This document shows, piece by piece, positions 27,513 through 36,557 of a DNA stretch of 64,000 nucleotides. Made by a program: the position numbers and the translations under genes. The DNA is from Burkholderiales bacterium (lineage in GTDB: Bacteria; Pseudomonadota; Gammaproteobacteria; Burkholderiales; Burkholderiaceae_F), in assembly GCA_016716275.1 (NCBI GenBank), contig JADJWR010000003.1, positions 1,302,001-1,366,000 of the forward strand. The letters run 5' to 3'. The number at the start of each line of letters is the position of its first letter. Within the stretch, counting starts at the first letter, position 1. A model generated the notes under the pieces. The model was given only the letters and a program-made list of their open reading frames with translations. It was not told the origin of the DNA and searched no databases.

Positions 27513-28775
27513 TTATGCGTCTTTCCTGCGCGCATTCCGCCTTTCCGGGTGCGTCGGCAAAAAGAGCTGCTGCAGGTCGCTGAGGAAGCGCCGGCCAAGG
27601 TCGGTCGGCTCGATTCCCTCCGGATCGACCCGTAGCAGCCCCTTCTTCTCGGCCTGGCACCGTGCGGCTTCGATCGCCGAGACCGGCAACCCGGTGCGCT
27701 CGGAAAACAGCCGCGCCGGCACGCCGGCGGTCAGTCTCAATGCGTTGAGCATGAACTCGAAGGCCAGGTCAGCGCGCTTGACCTCGGTCGATTCGGCCAG
27801 CGGCGCGCCGCGCAGCGCCCCGTCCATATAGCCGGCCGGCTGGCGCAGCCGCGCCTGCCGCAGGACGCGGCCGGGAAAGGAAATCTTGCTGTGCGCGCCG
27901 GCACCGATGCCAAGGTAGTCGCCGAATTCCCAGTAGTTGAGGTTGTGCCGGCACATCCGGCCCGGCTGCGCGTAGGCCGACACCTCGTAGTGCCGGTAGC
28001 TGGCGGCCGCGGTCCGCTCCTCGATCCACTCGTGCATCGCCGCCGCGCTGTCTTCGTCGGGCAACTGCGGCCGGCGCTTGGCGAACACCGTGTTCGCTTC
28101 GACCGTCAGCTGGTACAGCGAAAGGTGCGGCGGCGCGAAGCGCAGCGCCTCTTCGACATCGGCACGAAGCGCCTCGAGCGACTGGCCCGGAGCCGCGTAC
28201 ATCAGGTCGAGGTTGAAATTCTCGAACTGCCGTTGCGCGGCCTCGATCGCTGCCACCGCCTGCGCCCGGTCGTGCACCCGCCCCAGCCGGTGCAGCTGCC
28301 GATCGTCGAACGACTGCACGCCGATCGACAGCCGATTGACGCCCGCCGCGGCGAAGGCCGAGAACTTGCCTGCCTCGAAGGTGCCCGGATTGGCCTCCAT
28401 CGTCACCTCGCAGCCCGGCTGCAGCGGCAGCCGCGCGCGCAGTGCCGACAGCAGGCGCTCCACACCGGCCGCCGAGAGCAGGCTAGGCGTGCCGCCGCCG
28501 AGGAAGACGCTGACGATGCGCCGCCCCCAGACGAGCGGCAGCGCGCCGTCGAGATCGGCAATCACGGCGTCGAGGTAACGTGTTTCGGGAATCGCGCCGA
28601 CGCCGCCTGCCGCCTCGTGCGAGTTGAAGTCGCAGTACGGGCACTTCCTCACGCACCACGGAAAGTGCACGTACAGCGCCAGCGGCGGCAGCACCGGCAG
28701 TCGCAGCGTGCCCGGGCGAAGCAGGTGCGCGATCTCCGGCATCGAGGCCAACGCCGGCGGCGCGGGCGCGATCAC
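27513..28775 (-). CDS. hemW: HemW-like radical SAM protein (HemN family)
   Basis: A 420-residue radical SAM protein with the iron-sulphur motif CVRKCPYC (about 42-49), the GGGTPSLL segment and IGVQSFDDRQL. These are features of the HemW group, now regarded as a haem chaperone rather than coproporphyrinogen oxidase. The usual HemN N-terminal extension is absent, supporting HemW. The GTG at 28775 overlaps the rdgB stop (GTGA), so I use it; an ATG at 28742 (MPEIAHLL) is an alternative. It is the last gene of the kinase-PP2C-rph-rdgB-hemW run. The tail is unusually basic (HPERRNARRKDA). Confidence 0.9.
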   Translation of the reverse strand: MIAPAPPALASMPEIAHLLRPGTLRLPVLPPLALYVHFPWCVRKCPYCDFNSHEAAGGVGAIPETRYLDAVIADLDGALPLVWGRRIVSVFLGGGTPSLLSAAGVERLLSALRARLPLQPGCEVTMEANPGTFEAGKFSAFAAAGVNRLSIGVQSFDDRQLHRLGRVHDRAQAVAAIEAAQRQFENFNLDLMYAAPGQSLEALRADVEEALRFAPPHLSLYQLTVEANTVFAKRRPQLPDEDSAAAMHEWIEERTAAASYRHYEVSAYAQPGRMCRHNLNYWEFGDYLGIGAGAHSKISFPGRVLRQARLRQPAGYMDGALRGAPLAESTEVKRADLAFEFMLNALRLTAGVPARLFSERTGLPVSAIEAARCQAEKKGLLRVDPEGIEPTDLGRRFLSDLQQLFLPTHPERRNARRKDA

Positions 28776-29377
28776 TGCCAGCCCCAGTCGGCAGCAAGCC
28801 GGCGTGCCATCTCGCGCATTGCCAGCCCGCGATGGCTGAGCCGGTTCTTGGCCTCCGGTGCCAGCTCGGCCGCCGTGCAGCCCTGCCCAGGCAGCCAGAA
28901 GTACGGGTCGTAGCCGAAGCCGTGGCGGCCGCGCGGCGAGTCGATCACCTCGCCCATCCAGCGCGAATCGGCCACCAGGGGTTCCGGATCGCCCGCGTTG
29001 CGCACGGCGACGAGCACGCAGGTGTAGTGGGCACGGCGGTCGACGAATGGCTGCAGCGCCCGCACCAGCGCCGCGTTGTTCTGCCCGTCGTTCGCACCGT
29101 CACCGGCGAAGCGCGCCGATCGAACGCCGGGGGCCCCGTCCAATGCGACGCAGCACAGCCCGGAATCGTCGGCCAGCGCCGGCAGCCCGGTCGACGACGC
29201 CGCGTGCCTGGCCTTGGCCAATGCGTTCTCGACGAACGTCGGGTGCGGCTCCTCGGCTGCCTGCACGCCGAGGCTGCGCTGCGCCAGCAGCTCGACGCCC
29301 AGCGGCGCCAGCAACGCCGCGAACTCGGCGAGCTTGCCGCGGTTGTCCGAGGCGAGAACCAGCCGGCGCACCGCCAC
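28772..29377 (-). CDS. rdgB: XTP/dITP diphosphatase (Ham1 family)
   Basis: About 201 residues. It hydrolyses deaminated purine triphosphates (ITP, dITP, XTP) to monophosphates, keeping them out of DNA and RNA. Motifs in order: RLVLASDNRGKLAEF at the start, ADDSGLCC, PGVRSARFAG, HGFGYDPYF and LSHRG near the end. No ATG is available; the GTG at 29377 or a GTG at 29371 must be used, and both fit the family length. It begins 5 bases after the rph stop. Confidence 0.93.
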   Translation of the reverse strand: MAVRRLVLASDNRGKLAEFAALLAPLGVELLAQRSLGVQAAEEPHPTFVENALAKARHAASSTGLPALADDSGLCCVALDGAPGVRSARFAGDGANDGQNNAALVRALQPFVDRRAHYTCVLVAVRNAGDPEPLVADSRWMGEVIDSPRGRHGFGYDPYFWLPGQGCTAAELAPEAKNRLSHRGLAMREMARRLAADWGWQ

Positions 29378-29382
29378 CGGAC

Positions 29383-30111
29383 TCAGGCCAACCCGAGGGC
29401 CGCCCGCTGCCGCAGCACCAGCACCGCGATCGCCGAGCGCGCCGCATCGAGCATCGCGTCGAGGTCCTGCTGCGAGAACGGCGCCCCTTCGGCCGTGCCC
29501 TGCACCTCGACGAAGCCGCCGCTGCCGGTCATCACCACGTTCATGTCGGTCTCGCAGGTCGAGTCCTCGGCGTAGTCGAGGTCGACCAGCACGCGGCCGC
29601 CGTGCATGCCGACCGACACCGCGGCGACGAAGTCGCGCAGCGGCAGTTCGGCGATCATTTCCCGGTCGTGCAGCCAGCGCAGGGCATCGTAGGCAGCGAC
29701 GAAGGCGCCGGTGATCGCCGCCGTGCGGGTGCCGCCGTCGGCCTGCAGCACGTCGCAGTCGATCTGCAGCGTGCGCTCGCCGAGTCGCGCCAGATCGACC
29801 ACCGCCCGCAGGCTGCGACCGATCAGGCGCTGGATCTCGAGCGTGCGGCCGCCCTGCTTTCCGCGCGCCGCCTCGCGCTCGCTGCGCGTGCCGGTCGATC
29901 GCGGCAGCATGCCGTACTCGGCGGTCAGCCAGCCCCTTGCCTTGCCCCTGAGGAAGGCCGGCACGCGCTCCTCGACCGAGGCGGTGCACAGCACCCGCGT
30001 GTCGCCGAAGTCGATCAGCGCCGAACCCTCGGCATGCCGGGCGTAGCCGCGCTCGATGCGCACCGGACGCAGCGCATCGGCGGCGCGGCCGTAGGAGCGT
30101 GGGTCGCTCAT
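29383..30111 (-). CDS. rph: Ribonuclease PH
   Basis: A 242-residue phosphorolytic 3'-5' exoribonuclease that trims tRNA 3' ends as a hexamer. It has the family start RPVRIERGYARHAEGSALI, the conserved GWLTAEYGMLPRST active-site strip and QADGGTRTAAITGAF. The length is normal and the C terminus intact, unlike the frameshifted K-12 gene. Its start overlaps the PP2C stop (ATGA). Confidence 0.95.
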   Translation of the reverse strand: MSDPRSYGRAADALRPVRIERGYARHAEGSALIDFGDTRVLCTASVEERVPAFLRGKARGWLTAEYGMLPRSTGTRSEREAARGKQGGRTLEIQRLIGRSLRAVVDLARLGERTLQIDCDVLQADGGTRTAAITGAFVAAYDALRWLHDREMIAELPLRDFVAAVSVGMHGGRVLVDLDYAEDSTCETDMNVVMTGSGGFVEVQGTAEGAPFSQQDLDAMLDAARSAIAVLVLRQRAALGLA

Positions 30112-31049
30112 CTGTTCTGGATCAGCTTGCCCGACCGCTGGATCGCCCGCTGAATCTCGGCCACCGCGTGGTCTATCTGCTCTTCCGTCAGCGGCTCGTC
30201 GGGCGTCGGGTCGCCCGGCGGCGGCATCTGCACCGTCGAGGCGACCGAGCCCTCGGGTATCACCAGCGTCGACACCGGCGAGTCGGTCGGCGGGATCATG
30301 TCCATCGACTCGGCGCCTGCCCAGCTCATGGCGATCGCGGTGCAGTTGTCGGGCTCCGGCCCGCTGCCGGCGACCGCCTTGTCCATCAGCTGCGGCACCG
30401 CCCGCATCACCGTCAGGCGGCCGAAGGCGTCGCTGATGTCGGCGTCGGCGAGCGCGCCCCACAGCCCGTCGCTGCACAGGAGCAGCGTGTCTCCCGGATG
30501 AAGCGCGACCTTCCTGACGATCTCGACTTTCGGCGTCACGAAGGCGCCGACGCAGTTATGGATGCGGTTTCGCTCCGGGTGGTCCTTCACTTCCTCCGGC
30601 CGGATCAGCCCGGACGCGACCAGGTTCTGCACGCGCGAGTGGTCGACCGTGCGATGGACGATCTGTCCGCCGCGCAACAGGTACAGGCGCGAGTCGCCGA
30701 CATGCGCCCAGGTGGCAATGCCGTCCTGCACGATGCAGGCGACGACGGTCGTGCGCGGCGCCTCGGGCAGCCGGTTCTCCGCCCGGTAGCGATGCAGGTC
30801 GCGATGGGCCGCCTGGATCGACTGCTCGAGGAACGCGGCCGGGTCGGCCAGCAGCGGCTTGGCATCGCGCTGGAAGATCGCCGCCAGCGTCTGCAGCGTC
30901 ATCTCCGCCGCCACCTCGCCGCGGGCGTGGCCGCCCATGCCGTCGGCCACCATCATCAGCAGCGACTTGCGGGTGTACAGGTACCCCATGCGGTCCTGGT
31001 TGACCAGGCGACCGCCCTTCCTGCTTTCCTGATAGACGGAGAAGCGCAT
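30108..31049 (-). CDS. PP2C-type serine/threonine phosphatase
   Basis: A 313-residue cytoplasmic metal-dependent phosphatase. The metal-binding aspartates are present in NQDRMGYL, VADGMGGHARGE, CSDGLWGAL and EPDNCTAI. The PP2C domain covers about 1-245. The remaining 68 residues are a proline- and threonine-rich tail (TPDEPLTEEQIDHAVAEIQRA) with an amphipathic end. It lies next to the kinase gene on the same strand (88-base gap) and probably reverses its phosphorylations. It overlaps rph by 4 bases. From memory, this kinase-phosphatase pair upstream of rph is common in Burkholderiales. Confidence 0.9.
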   Translation of the reverse strand: MRFSVYQESRKGGRLVNQDRMGYLYTRKSLLMMVADGMGGHARGEVAAEMTLQTLAAIFQRDAKPLLADPAAFLEQSIQAAHRDLHRYRAENRLPEAPRTTVVACIVQDGIATWAHVGDSRLYLLRGGQIVHRTVDHSRVQNLVASGLIRPEEVKDHPERNRIHNCVGAFVTPKVEIVRKVALHPGDTLLLCSDGLWGALADADISDAFGRLTVMRAVPQLMDKAVAGSGPEPDNCTAIAMSWAGAESMDMIPPTDSPVSTLVIPEGSVASTVQMPPPGDPTPDEPLTEEQIDHAVAEIQRAIQRSGKLIQNR

Positions 31050-31137
31050 CGCTAGCCGCCCGGCGCCGCGCCTGCCGCCGCCCGGCAGCGCAGCGGGCGC
31101 ATGGTGCCGGCGCCGGGCCGGGCCGGCTGCACAGGGC

Positions 31138-32133
31138 TCAGAACCACGTGATGTTGTGGTCCTTCATGAAACGCGACACGCGGTCCTGGATGTTGCGCAC
31201 CCGGGCGCCGGTGCGCTCGAGCAGCGAGAACTCCGGCTGCTCGGGGACGTTGTTCAGCAGCTCCTTCTGCACCGCGTACACCGTCTGCGGCCGCTCCAGC
31301 GAATTCAGGCGCAGGCAGCGATCGACCATCGCCAGCAGCTCGGCCGAATAAAGGCCGCGGTAAGCGCGCAGCGCGGCCGGCATCTTGTCCTCCTTCAGCC
31401 GCTGGTCGGACTCCTGCGGCGGCATGCCGGACATGCAGGCGTAGATGCAGGCGCCGACGCTGTAGACGTCGGTCCAGGGACCGAGCTCGGCGTCGCGCTT
31501 GTACAGCTCCGGCGGCGCGAATCCGGGCGTGTACATCGGGTACGTCTTGCTCAGATCGCGCTGCAGCGTCTGCCGCGCGGCGCCGAAGTCGAGCAGGATC
31601 GGCGTGCCGTCCATGCGCAGGTAGATGTTGGCCGGCTTCACGTCCAGGTGCAGCAGGCGGTTGGAGTGCACCTCGCGCAGGCCGTTCATCACCTGCGTGA
31701 ACACGCGCCGGATGAAGCGCTCGGTCAGCACGTCCTTCTGTTCCTTGCTGCGGTTGCGCACCACGTGCTCCTGCAGCGAACGGCCCGACTCGTAGTGCAT
31801 CACCATGTACACGGTGTCGTTGGCGCGGAAGAAGTTCAGCACGCGCACGATGTTCGGGTGATAGATCGAGGCAAGCGCGCGGCCCTCCTCGAAGAAGCAC
31901 TTCAGCCCGATCCGGTAGGTGTTCAGGTGTTCCGGCGCGATCACCGGCTGCAGCTCGCCCGCCTTGCGGGTCGCCAGCGCCGCCGGCATGTACTCCTTGA
32001 TCGCCACCGACTGACCCTGTTCGTCGGTCGCCAGGTAGACGATCGAGAAGCCGCCGCTGGATATCTTCTTTACAATCCGATATCCACCGACCTCGAGTCC
32101 TTCGGGCAAGGGTGCGTTGGTCTGCGCCGCCAT
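31138..32133 (-). CDS. Hanks-type serine/threonine protein kinase
   Basis: A 331-residue cytoplasmic kinase with no transmembrane helix or extracytoplasmic sensor. The glycine-rich loop is ISSGGFSIVY (about 25-34) and the ATP lysine is in VAIKEY (K46). The catalytic loop reads HLDVKPAN (an HLD variant of HRD, catalytic D kept) and the metal loop LDFGAA, followed by the APPE-like FAPPELY. All residues for activity are present. ATG 32133 (MAAQTN) is chosen; a longer frame upstream to 32349 runs through the divergent promoter region and has no kinase homology. Targets are unknown. It is the first gene of the reverse-strand operon and divergent from yicC. Confidence 0.9.
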   Translation of the reverse strand: MAAQTNAPLPEGLEVGGYRIVKKISSGGFSIVYLATDEQGQSVAIKEYMPAALATRKAGELQPVIAPEHLNTYRIGLKCFFEEGRALASIYHPNIVRVLNFFRANDTVYMVMHYESGRSLQEHVVRNRSKEQKDVLTERFIRRVFTQVMNGLREVHSNRLLHLDVKPANIYLRMDGTPILLDFGAARQTLQRDLSKTYPMYTPGFAPPELYKRDAELGPWTDVYSVGACIYACMSGMPPQESDQRLKEDKMPAALRAYRGLYSAELLAMVDRCLRLNSLERPQTVYAVQKELLNNVPEQPEFSLLERTGARVRNIQDRVSRFMKDHNITWF

Positions 32134-32260
32134 GGGTGACGATCGATACCAGCGCGCTGAAGCTGGCCATTGGTCAAGACACGCCGATTCTAGCCATGCG
32201 TTGCGCGGGCGCGGGATTTCGCGCCTCATCTGAACATCCGAGCCTTCCTCCCACGCCTCC

Positions 32261-33163
32261 ATGCCCGCTCCCGTCAGCATGACCGGCTTCGCCGGCGCCG
32301 CCTTCACGACACCGTTGGGCCAGGCGTCGATCGAGCTTCGCTCGGTCAACTCGCGCTATCTCGACCTGACCCTGAAGATCGCCGACGACCTGCGCGCCTT
32401 CGAGCCGCAGATCCGCGAGCGCATCGCCGGCCGGCTGGCCCGCGGCAAGGTCGAGTGCCGCCTCGGCGTGCAGCATGCCGCCGGCGCCGAGTCGAACCGC
32501 CTGAACCCGGCGGCGCTCGCCGGTCTGCAGCGGCTCGGCGGCCTGGTGAGGCAGGCGCTGCCCGAGGCGGCACCGCTGTCGGTAGCCGACGTGCTCGGCT
32601 GGCCCGGCGTGCTGGAGTCGCCGCCGCTCGACCCCGAGGCGCTGCGCGCCGCGGTGCTGACGGCGCTCGAAGCCGTGCTCGACCGGCTGCAGGAAAGCCG
32701 CGCCCGCGAAGGGTCGGCGATCGCCGACGGCCTGCGCAGCCGCTGCGACGCGATCTCGGCCATCGTCGGCAATCTGCGCGATCGCCTGCCCGAGCTGCGG
32801 GCGGCGGTCGAGCGCAAGCTCACCGAGCGGCTGAACCAGGCGCTCGGCGCACCGCTCGCCGCTGCGGCGTCGCTGACGCGCGAGGAGGTGGCCGAGCGCA
32901 TCCGCCAGGAAGTGACGCTCTATGGCCTGCGCGCCGACGTCGACGAGGAGCTGAGCCGGCTGGCCACCCACGTGGCCGAGGTGCGGCGGGTGGTCGACGC
33001 CGGCGGCGCGGTCGGGCGGCGGCTCGACTTCCTGATGCAGGAGCTGAACCGCGAGGCCAATACGCTCGGCTCGAAGGCCACCGCGATCGACCTGGCGCAG
33101 TCGGCGATCGAGCTGAAGCTGCTGATCGAGCAGATGCGCGAACAGATCCAGAATCTGGAGTAG
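32261..33163 (+). CDS. yicC: YicC/YloC family endoribonuclease
   Basis: A 300-residue protein with the YicC-like N-terminal domain (about 1-155, starting SMTGFAGAAF and containing ELRSVNSRYLDL) and the C-terminal DUF1732 domain (about 215-300, with DVDEELSRLATHV and GRRLDFLMQELNREANT). Family members are endoribonucleases implicated in small-RNA turnover. It lies 15 bases upstream of gmk, the usual neighbour. The only oddity is the very alanine/arginine-rich middle region. Confidence 0.92.
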   Translation: MPAPVSMTGFAGAAFTTPLGQASIELRSVNSRYLDLTLKIADDLRAFEPQIRERIAGRLARGKVECRLGVQHAAGAESNRLNPAALAGLQRLGGLVRQALPEAAPLSVADVLGWPGVLESPPLDPEALRAAVLTALEAVLDRLQESRAREGSAIADGLRSRCDAISAIVGNLRDRLPELRAAVERKLTERLNQALGAPLAAAASLTREEVAERIRQEVTLYGLRADVDEELSRLATHVAEVRRVVDAGGAVGRRLDFLMQELNREANTLGSKATAIDLAQSAIELKLLIEQMREQIQNLE

Positions 33164-33178
33164 GACAGGCAGGCCGCC

Positions 33179-33814
33179 ATGACCTCACCCCTCGCACGAC
33201 CGGCCGGCAGCGTCTTCATGGTGGTCGCACCGTCCGGCGCCGGCAAGTCGACGCTGGTCAACGCGCTGCTGGCGCACGATCCCGGCATCGAGCTGTCGAT
33301 CTCCTACACGACCCGCGCCCCGCGGCCCGGCGAGGCCGACGGCCGCGAGTACCACTTCACCGATCCCGGGGACTTCCTCGCCCGCCGGGCGCGCGGCGAG
33401 TTCCTCGAGTGGGCCGAGGTGCACGGTCACCACTACGGCACCTCGCGACCGTGGATCGAGCAGCGCCTGGGCAGCGGCCGCGACGTGCTGCTCGAGATCG
33501 ACTGGCAGGGCGCCCGCCAGGTGCGCAGCGCGCTGCCGCAGGCGATCGGCATCTTCATCCTGCCGCCATCGATCGAGGCGCTCGAGGCCCGGCTGCACAA
33601 GCGCGGCCAGGACGCGCCGCCGGTCATCGCCCGCCGGCTGCTGGCAGCCGGCGCCGAGATCTCCCATGCGGCCGAGTTCGACTACGTGATCATCAACGAG
33701 GTCTTCGACCAGGCGCTGGCCGAGCTTGGCGCGATCGTCGCGGCGACCCGGTTGCGCTACGCCAGCCAGCTTGCCCGCCACCGCGAGCTGTTCGCCCAGC
33801 TCGGCCTGAGCTGA
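33179..33814 (+). CDS. gmk: Guanylate kinase
   Basis: A 211-residue kinase converting GMP to GDP with ATP. The P-loop is APSGAGKST (about 17-25). The GMP-binding segment contains SISYTTRAPRPGE and GREYHF, then FLEWAEVHGHHYGTS. The length is normal. It lies between yicC and rpoZ, the conserved order that links nucleotide supply to the (p)ppGpp synthetase downstream. Confidence 0.96.
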   Translation: MTSPLARPAGSVFMVVAPSGAGKSTLVNALLAHDPGIELSISYTTRAPRPGEADGREYHFTDPGDFLARRARGEFLEWAEVHGHHYGTSRPWIEQRLGSGRDVLLEIDWQGARQVRSALPQAIGIFILPPSIEALEARLHKRGQDAPPVIARRLLAAGAEISHAAEFDYVIINEVFDQALAELGAIVAATRLRYASQLARHRELFAQLGLS

Positions 33815-33868
33815 ACCGGGCCGCCGGAGCGGCTCGGCTAGAATGGCGAAAACGCCCAGGAGCCACGC

Positions 33869-34072
33869 ATGGCACGCATCACCGTCGAAGACTGCCTGAA
33901 GCAGATTCCCAACCGGTTCCAGCTGTCGCTGGCGGCGGCCTATCGGGCGCGCCAGCTTGCCCAGGGGCACACGCCCAAGCTCGACGTCAAGGACAAGCCG
34001 CCAGTGGCAGCGCTGCGCGAAATTGCCGCCCAGAAGGTCGGCATCGAGATGCTGCGCAAAGTCCCGTCCTAA
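33869..34072 (+). CDS. rpoZ: RNA polymerase omega subunit
   Basis: A 67-residue omega subunit that helps assemble RNA polymerase and forms part of a ppGpp site. It starts MARITVEDCLKQIPNRFQL, followed by the AAAYRARQLAQG helix. An AGGAGCC Shine-Dalgarno lies about 6 bases before the ATG. It sits between gmk and spoT as in most proteobacteria. Confidence 0.96.
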   Translation: MARITVEDCLKQIPNRFQLSLAAAYRARQLAQGHTPKLDVKDKPPVAALREIAAQKVGIEMLRKVPS

Positions 34073-34217
34073 GTCCGGCCCGGCCCGCCGGGAGTGCCAG
34101 TTCAGCCGTCTGCGGAACGCCGGGCGGCAAAAGCGATCTACGTAGTTGGAGGCCGTTGCCGGCGCGCGTTGCGCGCTGCCGGCGGCCGCGTTACGTTACT
34201 GCTCTGGACCGCTTCCC

Positions 34218-36545
34218 ATGGCCGGCTCGGACCGATCGACCCCGCTGACCCCTGACCTGCCGGCTGACTATTCGCCGGCCGTTCTGGCACGCCGCGCCGC
34301 CGAGGTCCTGCGCAAGGCCGGCGCCGCGGTGTGGCGCTCGGCCCCGGCCGAGCCGCCGCCGCCCTCGGTGGTCAGCTTCGCGCAGCTGACCGACCGGCTG
34401 AAGAAGTACCTGCCGTCGTCGGAGATCGCCCGCATCAAGGAGGCGTTCCGCTTCGCCGACGCCGCCCACCTCGGCCAGTTCCGCAAGAGCGGCGAGCCAT
34501 ACATCACCCACCCGGTGGCGGTGGCCGAGCTGCTGGCCGACTGGAAGCTCGACTCGGCGGCGATCCAGGCCGCGCTGATGCACGACGTGCTCGAAGACTC
34601 CGGCGTGCGCAAGCAGGAGATGGTCGAGCGCTTCGGCACGGTGGTGGCCGAACTGGTCGACGGTGTGTCGAAGCTCGACCGGCTGCGCTTCGACTCGAAC
34701 GAGGAGGCGCAGGCCGAGAGCTTCCGCAAGATGCTGCTGGCGATGGGCCGCGACGTGCGGGTCATCCTGATCAAGCTGGCCGACCGCCTGCACAACGTGC
34801 GCACGCTGGAGGCGATGGCGCCGGAGAAGCAGCGCCGGATCGCCCGCGAGACTCTCGAGATCTACGCGCCGATCGCCCACCGCCTCGGCCTGAACGCCAT
34901 CTACCGCGAGCTGCAGGAGCAGAGCTTCGCCCGCATGCACCCGCTTCGCTACCGCGTGCTGAGCAAGGCGGTGCTGGCGGCGCGCGGCAACCGGCGAGAG
35001 GTGCTCGGCAAGATCCACGAGTCGGTCCGGCGGGCGCTGGCGCAGGCGAAGATCAAGGCCGACATCCAGGGTCGCGAGAAGACCATCTTCGGCATCTACC
35101 GCAAGATGGTCGAGAAGAGCCTGTCCTTTTCGCAGGTGCTCGACATCTACGGCTTCCGCATCGTCGTCAACGCCCGGCAGGACTGCTACCTGGCGCTGGG
35201 CAGCCTGCATGCGCTGTTCAAGCCGGTGCCGGGCAAGTTCAAGGACTACATCGCGATCCCGAAGATGAACGGCTACCAGTCGCTGCACACGACCCTGCTC
35301 GGGCCGTACGGCACGCCGGTGGAGTTCCAGATCCGCACGCAGGAGATGCACCGCGTCGCCGAGTCGGGGGTGGCCGCGCACTGGCTGTACAAGACCGACG
35401 ACACCAGCCTCACCGAGCTGCAGTCGCGCACCCACCAGTGGCTGCAGTCGCTGCTCGAGATCCAGCAGCAGACCGGCGACTCGGTCGAGATGATGGAGAA
35501 CATCAAGGTCGACCTGTTTCCCGACAAGGTCTACGTCTTCACGCCGAAGGGCAAGATCGTCTCGCTGCCGCGCGGTGCCACGCCGGTGGACTTCGCCTAT
35601 AGCATCCACACCGACGTCGGCAACCGCTGCGTGGCGGCGCGCATCAACAGCGAGATCCAGCCGCTGAGGAGCGAACTGAAGAACGGCGACGTCGTCGAAG
35701 TCGTCACCGGCCCGGTGACGCGGCCGAACCCGAACTGGCTGACCTTCGTTCGCACCGGCAAGGCACGCGCCGAGATCCGCCACTTCCTGCGCACGATCAA
35801 GCGGGAGGAGTCAGTCGAACTCGGCGAGCGGCTGCTCGCGCAGTCGGCGCGCCAGCTCGGCGTGGCGCTGACCGAAGTGCCTGCCGAGCGCTGGGAGTCG
35901 GTGGTGCGCGACGCGCAGGCCAGGGACCGCGAGGAGATCCTGGCCGACATCGGCCTCGGCCGCCGGCTGGCCGCCGTCGTCGCGCGCCAGCTGATGCTTG
36001 CCCCGCCGGGCACCGGCGTCGAACTGGCCCCCGGCGAGGTGATCGCCGAGACCAGCCGGGCGCTGTTTGCCGCCGCCGGGCCGGTGGTGATCCGCGGCAC
36101 CGAAGGCATGGCGCTGCAGGCCAGCAACTGCTGCAGCCCGATCCCCGGCGACGCGATCGTCGGCCACATGCGCAAGGACCAGGGCCTGGCGGTGCACCAG
36201 TCGGACTGCCCGGTGGCGGCGCGCGGCCGCCGCGCCGATCCGGAGCGCTGGATCGACCTGCAGTGGGCCGAGGATGCCTCGGGGCCGTTCGGCGCCAAGC
36301 TCGCCGTCAGCGCCGCCAACGAACGCGGCACGCTGGCACGCATCGCGGTGGCGATCGCCGAGGCGGAATCGAACATCGTCAACGTCAACATGGAAGACGA
36401 GAACGCCGAGCAGGCCCAGCTGAACTTCAAGCTGCAGGTGCGCGACCGCCAGCACCTGGCGCGCGTGATGCGCATGCTGCGCCGGGTGCCGCAGGTTTCG
36501 CGCGTGGTGCGTGTGAAGCCGGGCGAGCGCCCCGGCAGCGGGTAG
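34218..36545 (+). CDS. spoT: Bifunctional (p)ppGpp synthetase/hydrolase
   Basis: A 775-residue RelA/SpoT protein. Hydrolase domain about 80-230 with the HD signature LMHDVLED and KLADRLHNVRT. Synthetase domain about 270-390 with FGIYRKMVEKS, YGFRIVV and GKFKDYIAIPKMNGYQSLHT; the basic KFKD loop is of the bifunctional RxKD type rather than the acidic RelA type. TGS domain about 420-480 (DLFPDKVYVFTPKGKIVSLP) and a C-terminal ACT domain (about 695-770). ATG 34218 is used; a longer frame to 34146 looks non-coding. With an intact HD motif it can both make and degrade the alarmone. Confidence 0.94.
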   Translation: MAGSDRSTPLTPDLPADYSPAVLARRAAEVLRKAGAAVWRSAPAEPPPPSVVSFAQLTDRLKKYLPSSEIARIKEAFRFADAAHLGQFRKSGEPYITHPVAVAELLADWKLDSAAIQAALMHDVLEDSGVRKQEMVERFGTVVAELVDGVSKLDRLRFDSNEEAQAESFRKMLLAMGRDVRVILIKLADRLHNVRTLEAMAPEKQRRIARETLEIYAPIAHRLGLNAIYRELQEQSFARMHPLRYRVLSKAVLAARGNRREVLGKIHESVRRALAQAKIKADIQGREKTIFGIYRKMVEKSLSFSQVLDIYGFRIVVNARQDCYLALGSLHALFKPVPGKFKDYIAIPKMNGYQSLHTTLLGPYGTPVEFQIRTQEMHRVAESGVAAHWLYKTDDTSLTELQSRTHQWLQSLLEIQQQTGDSVEMMENIKVDLFPDKVYVFTPKGKIVSLPRGATPVDFAYSIHTDVGNRCVAARINSEIQPLRSELKNGDVVEVVTGPVTRPNPNWLTFVRTGKARAEIRHFLRTIKREESVELGERLLAQSARQLGVALTEVPAERWESVVRDAQARDREEILADIGLGRRLAAVVARQLMLAPPGTGVELAPGEVIAETSRALFAAAGPVVIRGTEGMALQASNCCSPIPGDAIVGHMRKDQGLAVHQSDCPVAARGRRADPERWIDLQWAEDASGPFGAKLAVSAANERGTLARIAVAIAEAESNIVNVNMEDENAEQAQLNFKLQVRDRQHLARVMRMLRRVPQVSRVVRVKPGERPGSG

Positions 36546-36557
36546 CTTGCGCCGGCC

